Assembly (NCBI GenBank): GCA_036925085.1
Contig: JAUPFP010000013.1
Location: forward strand, 4,270,655 to 4,334,654
Length of the DNA stretch: 64,000 nucleotides
Direction of reading: 5' to 3'
From: Brachycybe producta
Taxonomy: Eukaryota; Arthropoda; Diplopoda; Playtdesmida; Andrognathidae
Below are positions 56,430 through 64,000 of the stretch, one piece after another (positions within the stretch are counted from its first letter, which is position 1; each line of letters starts with the position of its first letter). A model generated the notes under the pieces. It worked only from the letters and a program-made list of their open reading frames with translations, was not told where the DNA came from and ran no database searches. The position numbers and the translations under genes were made by a program.

Positions 56430-56925
56430 TTAGTAGCAGTAGGAGTAGGAGTAGTAGCAGTAGTAGTAGCAGCAGCAGCAGCAGTAGTAGTAGTAGCATT
56501 AGTAGTAGTAGTAGCAGCAGTAGTAGTAGTAGCATTAGTAGTAGTAGTAGTAGTAGCAATAGAAGTAGTATTTGTAGGCGTAATTGTTGTAGGGGTAGTA
56601 GTATTAGGCGTAGGAGTAGTAGTACTAGGCGTAGGAGTAGTAGTACTAGGCGTAGGAGTGTAGTACTAGGCGTAGGAGTCGTAGTAGTAGCAGTAGTAGG
56701 AGTTGTAGTAGTAGCAGTAGTAGGAGTTGTAGTAGCTGTATGAGTAGTAGGAGTAGGAGTTGTATTAGTAGTTGTAGGAGTAGTAGCTGTAGGAGTAGTA
56801 GCTATAGGAGTAGGAGTTGTATTAGTAGTTGTAGGAGTTGTAGTTGTAGCAGTAGGAGTAGTAGTTGTAGCAGGAGTAGTAGTAGCAGTAGGAGTAGTAG
56901 TAGTTGTAGTAGTAGGGGACCCTAT
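56430..56925. repeat. Degenerate trinucleotide repeat (GTA/TAG/CAG)n
   Basis: About 490 bases of near-continuous trinucleotides (gtagtagcagtagtag, and longer gtactaggcgtaggagta units around 56600-56690). The Ser/Arg-rich open frame over it is an artefact of the repeat. Confidence 0.95.
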
Positions 56926-57917
56926 ATGTCTATCTTTATATTTGTGGGGCTCTCTCTCTCTCTCTCTCCCTCTCTGAGTTAGTTCTATTATCTCAAAGTT
57001 TGAATCCCAATCCTCTCACGTTCACACATGCTCTTCTTATTAACACGGCTCATCGAATACATTTAAAGGCTTCTTCATCTTTTTTCAATGTGAATTTGAA
57101 CGAGAGAGAGAGGGAAAGAGAGAGTGATATGAGAAACTTTACCAATATAAACATTAAATGTATCGAAATAAGAAGAAGAAGAAAAAATAGATAGCAAGAC
57201 TTATTTATTGATACTTGTCATTTGGTTGTTTACTCATGATACACACACCAAGTGAAAAGCATTTGCTTCAGTATTACTCCATTATCAGGAGTGAAACACT
57301 TTTTTTCTTTTTCTTCTCAGGAATTAGGAATCTTGTTTACAACACATTACTGACTTTTACTAGACAGTAAACAAATTTGAAAAGTATCACGAAAAGTTTT
57401 TTTTTTGTTATTGTAAGATGGAATAAGCCTTATATATAGTGTTAGGCACTTGTGTGAGTAACATTCTTTTTATTTTGACAAAAACTTTAAAAATCACACA
57501 TTTTTTTAGACGTGTGTATTGAATTCAGCCCACCAAGCCCACATAAAGTTTATCAGGACCAATGAGGTCCACAAAACCAACAAGACCTATGAAGCCCACA
57601 AGACTTCATATAATTATTAATTACATTGAAAACGTTGAAAGAAATGCAAAATGTGAAACTTCATAACTTTTGATTAGTACGTCACACATTGTAAAATCGA
57701 TTATTTTAAGAAAGAACATTATTTCTTGAATAAAATGCCATTTTCTAATTTGCGTAAGCACACTTATTTAAAATTTTTATGGATTTTTGAAATGTGCGCC
57801 AAACGTAGTTTATTTTTTTTGTTGTTGTTTTTTTTCAATTCTATTGAAAAACATTGCAACTTGAGTGATTCGTGTTTGCAGTGATTGCCTATTTTAAGGG
57901 ATTATTTAAACATAATT
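56926..57917. other. Spacer, no gene recognised
   Basis: Contains (TC)n at 56950-56976, a GA-rich patch at 57100-57125, and at 57527-57606 a stretch rich in cca/aag/ccc words resembling the complement of the G-rich MITE at 47684-47877. A cttctcag splice-like site at 57320 is followed by a very short frame only. Confidence 0.4.
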
Positions 57918-58006
57918 TTACAATTACAATTAGTACTCTGCTAGCAGCCAGATAGGCCTATGGTAGAGGGACATAAAAGTTCAGATGCAGCATAAAGCAT
58001 TGTCAA

Positions 58007-58070
<64 letters not shown>

Positions 58071-58255
58071 TATATAAAAAATTAATATACAATTGTCAAT
58101 CCAACAAAACAAAATTATCCCCATTCACCACTGACTCAGGAAGAGAGTTCCATTGTCTTATAACTCTAGGAAAAAAGACCCAATAATATGAATCTGTCCT
58201 AGCAAAAATCTCCCTTTTGAATTTCTATGACATCATACTATAAGTGTCAATTGTT
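57918..58255 (-). mobile_element. CR1-type LINE 3' fragment with end of ORF2
   Basis: Minus strand. Codes a decayed F-A-R-T-D-S-Y-Y-W ... R-Q-W-N-S-L tail at about 58255-58130, matching the end of the LINE ORF2 at 24167. It is followed by the same 3' block as at 54950. An (AT)n run has expanded inside it at 58013-58077. Confidence 0.8.
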
Positions 58256-59756
58256 TCCTAGAAGTAACTTAAATAATTGTGTAATTTTATTGTATTTTTA
58301 TGTATATTTTTTCTTTTAAATTAGAAAGGAAAAAAAGGCTGACAGTTTTAACATTAATATAAATTATTTTGGTCAGTTTAATCTGCAAGAAAAACCGCAA
58401 AGTGTGTGTGAACTCAGCTCAGCTATTTTTAGCCTTTTTCGTAATTCATTTAGTGGTGTTTGAAATGGTCAGTAAAAAAGGGGGGGACATTTTCTATAGA
58501 AAGGCATTTTCTTTAAAACTGTTGGTTTGTAAAAGACTGAAATATGGAGTTTTCAAAATGAATGGACGCTATTATTATTTCTTGAGTTGGACAGAGGATT
58601 GTTCTTGATGTCAAATGCAAAACTAAGGATGTTAAGGAGGAGGAGGATCTTCAGTAGAAAAATCATATATCTTTTGTGTGGCTTTCAAAAAAATTACTTA
58701 TTTCTCCTTCCCCTTTTCTATTATAGTAGAGAAGACAGAAAAATAAAAGCGAATTGGCAATGATGCGATTTATTCTTTTTTATTATTATTATTATTATTA
58801 CTTATAATGTGAAACCCCTTTTTAACTGAATTGAAGAAAATATTACTTCAAAAACTTGAAATTTCGATGACGAGCTTACTTTTTACTAAACTTGAAATTT
58901 ATTGCTGAAAAAATAATGAGGATAGGAACAGTAATAACTTATATTGAGAAAAATAAATTCCGAGTGTGTTTTTTTTTATTTAAAATGAAATGAAATAAAA
59001 GATGAAGAAAAAAATGAAATTTATTTTATTATTTATTAGGCCATGTTTCCATTTGATGACAAAAAAAGGTAGGTGAAATGTATTTTTAAACTGGAAAAAG
59101 TGCAACTAATTGCAACAAAAATAGGTTCAAATTAAAGTTGAATTTGTTTTCAAGTTCTGAGAGTGATTCTGGTCACTGGTTCACTGGCGAGTGGTTCTGG
59201 CTAGATATATTTTTGGTTTTGGTAATTTTATCATTTTATTCAATTATTTATCATTTCATTTAATGTAATAAAATTGAATTTGATGTAGGTTAGATTTTAT
59301 GAAAGCTTTACTTTCAAAGAACGACATTCTAATGCAAAAATATTAATGATAAATGGCAATTTTTGATTTAATTAAAGTGGTAGTTGATAGGGGTTTTCTC
59401 ACTTTCAATTGTGGCCTGACATAATTTACCAAACCATTATAATGAATGGGAGGGCCACGTTTGTGCTCTCGTGTCGAATTCGTTTTCACCTAATGATGAA
59501 ATTATTTTTTTCTAACTGATGGAAATTCATTAGCTCATTTCATAATAAATATCGTTTTTTTTTTCAGTTGAAATTTTCACAATTTAATAATTTTCATCAA
59601 ATCGAAACAGGTCTTCAAAGTTAATTTCATCAAAATGAAATCATGTCGTCTTCAAAAAGTTGTTGATGTTTTCTGCCAAATAAATTATGCAGCAAAATTC
59701 TTAGATTGACTGACAATTTTGAAATTGGGTTGAAACACACAAATCCTCCTCTCCCC
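58256..59756. other. AT-rich spacer
   Basis: A (TTA)n tract at 58782-58800; otherwise no gene recognised. At 59039-59480 there are mirrored words (ggccatgtttccatttgatga, cacctaatgatga) that may be a decayed MITE. Confidence 0.4.

Positions 59757-59808
<52 letters not shown>
59757..59808. repeat. (TC)n microsatellite
   Basis: About 25 TC units. The Arg/Glu-rich frame on the minus strand is an artefact. Confidence 0.97.
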
Positions 59809-59809
<1 letters not shown>

Positions 59810-59899
59810 CAATTTTTTTTATATAAAAATAGTCGTGTACCAAAATATTGTTTACAAGGGGCAGCACCCCTGCTTTTCACTGAACTGGTCTTATAGCCT

Positions 59900-60397
59900 A
59901 TGATATAGCATAGTAGTGGCAGGTCCCTTGTTTTGTTAAATTGTAATAAATTTTATGTTTTTCCCAATTGCAAACATTGTAATTGTATAAATTGACAGCT
60001 TCATTGTATTAAAAACTTACATTGGCAGGCTATGCTGTGGGGAATATCTTGTTTGGACATTGTTGGCAAAAGTTTATTTAGTTCTGAGTTGACTGATTCA
60101 TATAAAAAGTAATTAAAAAAAAACTATTGATAATTTAAAAGTAATTAGATTTTTTATAGAAAACTTAACTAACTGCTATTACAAATGGCAAGTTTAAAAG
60201 TAGTGTGGTGAATTGCTAATTACCTTGAATTTTATTTAAGTATTGTATTTAAGTAGTTAATTTTAGGAAATGGCTTTCCAAAAAATATTTAAAATGTCCC
60301 ATTTTCATTGCATAATATTCATTTATTTTCAATTAAATAGAATACATTACACACAAAAAGAGTAATCACTTTGAATGTAAATTAATAACCAATGACT
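59900..60397. other. 3' flank of peptide gene 9
   Basis: Shares the family flank order (aaactattgataat, aactgctattacaaatggcaag, cattttcattgcataatattc) seen at 28380-28620 and 17460-17700, with the AATAAA-type signal on the minus strand near 60322-60327. Confidence 0.55.
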
Positions 60398-61783
60398 TTA
60401 ATTTTGTCTGTTGCCATTTACGTCATAGCAAGCATTCCAGTCGCAATCTCCGTCAAAGTCGTAACAGTAATATTTATACCTATCACTGCACGTTAAAGGG
60501 AAACACCCTCTTTGATTGTCATCATTGCACATTAAAGATTCACACCCTCTTCTATAAACAGTATCAACATGGCCAGAGCATTCTGTAATTGATTAAGAAA
60601 CAGTGTGTAAGATTGATTGCAAAACATTTTGTTAAGCAAGATGAGAAAAGGTAATAAAATGTCGACTAAAAAGTTTTTTTTCGTCTCCAGAAATGTATTT
60701 TAAATAGTTGAGTATTTTTAAAATAGTTGGGTAACCCGTCATAAATGACGGGAGCCAAATTCACAGGTAATTGTGCCCAGCATTAGAATTTCTTTTCCTC
60801 CGCCCGTTTATGACGTCAGACCAAGTAACAATTGATGACGATCATAAAAGGGCGGAGCAAAAGAAATTCTAATGCTGGGCACAATTGCCTGTGATAAATT
60901 CTAGTTTAATCTTGCTACTATTATCCCCGCCCCTTTTTATATTTGAAAGAGAAAATAAGCTTTTCATTTTCTCTGGTGTGCGCATGCGCGTTGTTTGTTC
61001 CTTTTTTTACTCCTTTCATTTCAATTTCAGTTTTCCCCTCCCCCTTCCCCTCTCTCCCTACCCTTTCCAACCTTCCCCCCCCCCCGCTCCAATTTAATAG
61101 CATGGGGTTCTTGGATGGGGAGAGTGCAACGTAATCTTGACCTTGAGAAAAAAAAGCGGTTCATTTATTCATTTAAATTTATATAAATTCCGACGTGCTT
61201 CAAGGTTTTTGTCCTTAATTGTTTGTACAGCGTTACTCAGAGAAAGAGAGAAAGAAGGAAACACCGATAGACGGGGCTTAATATATATATATACTAGTGG
61301 GGTAACCCGTCATAAATGACGGGAGCAAAATTAACAGGCAATTGTGCGCATGCGCGTCGTTTTTTCCTTTTTTTTACTCATATCATTTCAATTTTCGTCA
61401 CCCCCTCCCACTTTTCTCTCTCCCCCTCCCACTTTTCTCTCTCCCCTCTACACTTTTCAACCTTCCCCCCCCTCTCTCGAATTTAATATCATAGGGTTCT
61501 TGGATGGGAAGGGTGCAACATATAGTTGACCTTGAGAAAAAAAAACAGTTCATTTATTCAAATCTATATAAATTCTGATGTGCTTCAATGGTTGTACAGC
61601 GTTATCCCAGAAAGAGAGAAAGATATATACATGTAGAAAGACACACAGAGACACAGACCTGGCAAAATATATATATATATAATAATTGTTTTACTCACGT
61701 CCAATTGATGCATTAATTGATGTTGCCAATGTTACAATAAGAAAGGTAACGAAAATTAGCATCTTGATAACGGAACGACTCAT
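60398..61783 (-). CDS. Secreted eight-cysteine peptide, gene 9
   Basis: Exon 1 is 61783-61699 and exon 2 is 60582-60398, giving 89 residues. The phase-1 intron is 1116 bases because a MITE and two repeat units have entered it. The 5' UTR exon ends at 61895 (GTAAGT donor), and a TTTAAA box is near 61978-61987. The signal peptide is the family type. The mature part has eight cysteines spaced C-11-C-4-C-7-C-4-C-7-C-6-C-4-C. A G-C-x4-C module appears twice (separated by N-D-D-N-Q-R), so an extra cysteine pair was added by internal duplication. The tail (C-Y-D-V-N-G-N) is shared with genes 1, 4 and 5. Frame and splice sites are intact. Function unknown. Confidence 0.8.
60720..61685. repeat. Repeat insertions filling the intron of gene 9
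   Basis: Two related units start with gggtaacccgtcataaatgacggg (60729 and 61300). Each continues with a gcgcatgcgcg word, pyrimidine-rich sequence and a ttggatgggnagngtgcaac block (about 60975-61240 and 61342-61620), so one is a duplicate of the other. The same gacgggttacccc word occurs at 46650-46690. No coding content. Confidence 0.8.
60763..60892. mobile_element. Small fold-back MITE in the gene 9 intron
   Basis: Ends acaggtaattgtgcccagc and gctgggcacaattgcctgt with long inverted arms (attagaatttcttt). The flanks gccaaattc and gataaattc may be a 9-base duplication with two mismatches, like the F1 family. Confidence 0.83.
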
Positions 61784-61895
61784 CTTAACTAATATCGTCT
61801 TGTCTGTTTTACAAATTTAAAAAGTTTCACTTGTAATATCTAATATAATTTCGTTGTTAATTAGAATTAATTCTACTGGTTTGGTTTAACTTACC

Positions 61896-62819
61896 AAATT
61901 GTATAAGAAGAGGTAGGAGTGATGTAATTACAATTTAACAAAATTGTTCAGAATAAAAAAAATGTTTGATATTGCTGGTTTAAATACCTTCTCTGATTTG
62001 CATTCTTGAGTCAATAGAATAGCATTGCGTGTATACTTAGTGACAGGTCCTAATGTTTGAATAAAATATTAAAAATTTTAAGTTGTCACTAATTGCAAAC
62101 AATTGTAATTGTATGAATTGGCAGCTGTACATGCAAACTTGTTGTTAGGAACTACAGTGTATTAACTGGTATTAACTGGTATTGACAGGTATGCTATGAT
62201 TCAATAACCATACAAAAGGGCTCCTGTACATACAGTATACGAGCTGACACGTGTGACATTAATTTTGATGGTAAGAGCAGATGCACCTCCAATGGCCCTC
62301 ACAAGGAAAGGGCTGATAGGGCTCTAGCCTGGAGGCCCGGCGTGGCGGATCGGCCAAGTAAGTGAGATGAACAGAAGACAAAAAGCAACTTTATAAAATA
62401 TTGACTTTTGTTTTGTCCATCCAACTAAAATTATTTTATTAGGCACATTACGTTAGCCTCTCATCGTACGAACTTTTTGTTTCGTCTTTGTGATTTATCG
62501 CCATTTATACTTTTTATTTATGACAATGAACAACACGAGCCTGTTTTAATATTTAAAAATAGAAGTGGGGCTGGAAAAATAATTTTTCCCTGGCATTTTG
62601 AAAATATACTGGCCCACATATCTTACCTCAAACTGAGTCAAAAATCTAAACTAATTATTGTGTTTACCACAATTTCTTAAATAATTAATCTATAGTCAAA
62701 AAAAATTGTTACACTTTTTCTCTCTTTCTCTCTCTATCTATCTATCATGGATAAGATTATTATTAGTTTATTACCATACTAGAAGGAAAGCCTGTCTTCG
62801 ACGGGTGTGATAGTGCTAG
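61896..62819. other. Upstream region of gene 9 and unassigned spacer
   Basis: Up to about 62270 the sequence is the family promoter flank (caattggcagctgtacatgcaaac type words shared with 12230-12300 and 18300-18350). 62300-62345 is a short GC-rich patch. 62710-62750 is a (TC)/(TCTA) tract. No gene. Confidence 0.5.
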
Positions 62820-62829
62820 GCTCTGATAG

Positions 62830-63900
62830 CCTTATACAGTGTGATTCATATTTATATAGAAGCACCCCAGAAATTGGTTATAACTCGAGTTACAACTGAT
62901 ATTTTCAACATCAAGAGAGCATCTTATATTATAAATTTTCTGCTAGGCAGAAAAATTTTTCTTTTAAAGGTAAAAATAAAAAAAAAATAAACTGGAAAAT
63001 GTCCATTTTATAATAATAGATAGATGCACTAATGAACTTTTCATTTTTATTAAGTATTGTGACAAAATAACATGCTGAACACAACGGTAACATTAAAATT
63101 AATAAAGTATACGACTGTCCTGATGTTTTATAACTTAAAACTTTGTTTTCTACATACTTTAACCAATATTTTTAAGAAAATTTACAGAAATTTTACCCTG
63201 AAGCAACTAAACTGCTAAAAATGGCACTTTTGAGCTCTGCTAATGTATTATAATCATAGCAATCTGCTTAATAATCCTGTATGACGATGTCCCAAATGTT
63301 CTCGATAGGATTTAAGTTTGGGGAACACTTCAACTATTTGAGTGGTGATATATTGGTTTCGTAACCATTCCTTCATTAGGTTACTGGAGCAAACTGGTGC
63401 ACTTTCTTGCTGGAGTAATAAGCTAATGCTAGGGAGTTGATGTTTTATGGCAGTACATACCCTCCTAACATTGTGTGATGATCAATGGTATTTGTTTTGA
63501 TTGAAATAAATCCTAAGGTATGCATTTCATTCCAAATCCACTAAATGTTTCCCTTATCATTGAGCTCACTCACTGCCAAAATTTTGTTTAGAATAATATT
63601 GTGGTTTTTTCCTCACATCCTTCCAATATGAAGAAAAAAAGAAAAACCGTCAAGATCATCGAGATTGAATTTTTTTCCCTTCAGAAATTTTGGTGGTGGG
63701 AGCCTAACAATATGTGAAGTGTTTAGTGCCTTTTGCAATGAGTAGCTTTGCCTTCTTGTAACCCACGTGGGTTAATTTATTCATTGAACAAAAGTATGAT
63801 GCAATCATGCAAGCTTTCCTGGCTGCCAACTTTTGTGCTAGGGGTTTTGGTGAAAATCTGATGATTTTTCACAAACATCAGGTAAACAGAAGAAAATTGA
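62830..63900 (-). pseudogene. Tc1/mariner-type transposase remnant
   Basis: Minus strand. About 63425-63340 reads A-P-V-C-S-S-N-L-M-K-E-W-L; after a shift, P-N-L-N-P-I-E-N-I-W-D follows at 63321-63289. This is the N-P-I-E-N-x-W block with the third catalytic residue of Tc1-like enzymes. An in-frame TAA follows shortly, and the tail ends at 63193. Frame shifts and stops make it inactive. The N-terminal half up to the window end is too decayed to read, and terminal repeats were not found. Confidence 0.78.
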
Positions 63901-64000
63901 AAATTCTAATGTAGCTTACGAAGAAGTCCATCTAAAGATGTGTATACTGGTTAATTTTCACGATTTTAGTGTCTAGTTTCTGAGAACATTTGTGCACAAA

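Noticed and set aside
56740-56982. Ser/Arg-rich 80-codon open frame, like an SR protein
   Set aside because: It lies wholly on the degenerate trinucleotide repeat; every frame is open there by composition.
59039-59070. A 29-base exon-like segment between an acceptor and GTAGGT
   Set aside because: The ggccatgtttccatttgatga word recurs in inverted form nearby and looks like the tip of a MITE; no phase partner was found.
61020-61186. Pro/Phe/Ser-rich frames in the gene 9 intron
   Set aside because: Low-complexity pyrimidine-rich repeat sequence, not coding.

Overview
The window is animal (metazoan) nuclear DNA: roughly 70% A+T, intron-containing genes with GT/AG junctions and AATAAA signals, many microsatellites, and a dense nested load of eukaryotic transposons (CR1-type LINE, piggyBac, hAT, Tc1-like, fold-back MITEs). 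A marine invertebrate is my best guess from the mix; the sequence alone does not fix the phylum. No tRNA, rRNA, CRISPR array or bacterial operon is visible.

Layout. (1) 1-8670 is a large palindromic element. Two ~2.7-3.0 kb inverted arms each carry a nearly identical gene for a protein with a PC4 (transcription coactivator p15)-like C-terminus. The ~2.9 kb centre holds two degenerate convergent genes. TATA boxes inside each arm point both outward (PC4 gene) and inward (central genes). A 100-130 bp minisatellite occurs in the arms, in the centre and as an array out to ~10150. (2) 11-29.5 kb is a cluster of small two- or three-exon genes for secreted cysteine-rich peptides: a near-constant signal-peptide exon followed by a variable exon with six cysteines. 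Three intact copies lie on the minus strand at 11.7, 14.8 and 17.8 kb, one intact plus-strand copy at 21.7 kb, and one intact minus copy at 28.7 kb. Two are broken (16.2 and 27.1 kb). A diverged second exon lies at 40.1 kb and an eight-cysteine member at 60.4-61.8 kb. A 2.5 kb segmental duplication carries the 11.7 and 17.8 kb copies. A CR1-type LINE (19507-24366) sits inside the second duplicate, and the plus-strand peptide gene sits inside the LINE. (3) 29.5-36.4 kb holds nested hAT elements and an apparently complete piggyBac transposon. (4) 36.4-60 kb is AT-rich, with many inverted-repeat MITEs, CR1 3' ends and microsatellites, plus two well-formed plus-strand exons (43969-44030 and 53584-53655) that fit a host gene with a possible I-BAR-like segment. 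(5) 60-64 kb holds the eight-cysteine gene, its MITE-expanded intron, and a decayed Tc1-like transposase.

The most interesting biology is the peptide family. Between the two segmental duplicates the 154-bp coding intron is identical. In the coding sequence there are 13 base differences, every one changes an amino acid, and all lie in the predicted mature peptide. That is the signature expected of defence or venom-type peptides under diversifying selection, or of exon-level exchange between paralogues; the function itself cannot be read from the sequence.
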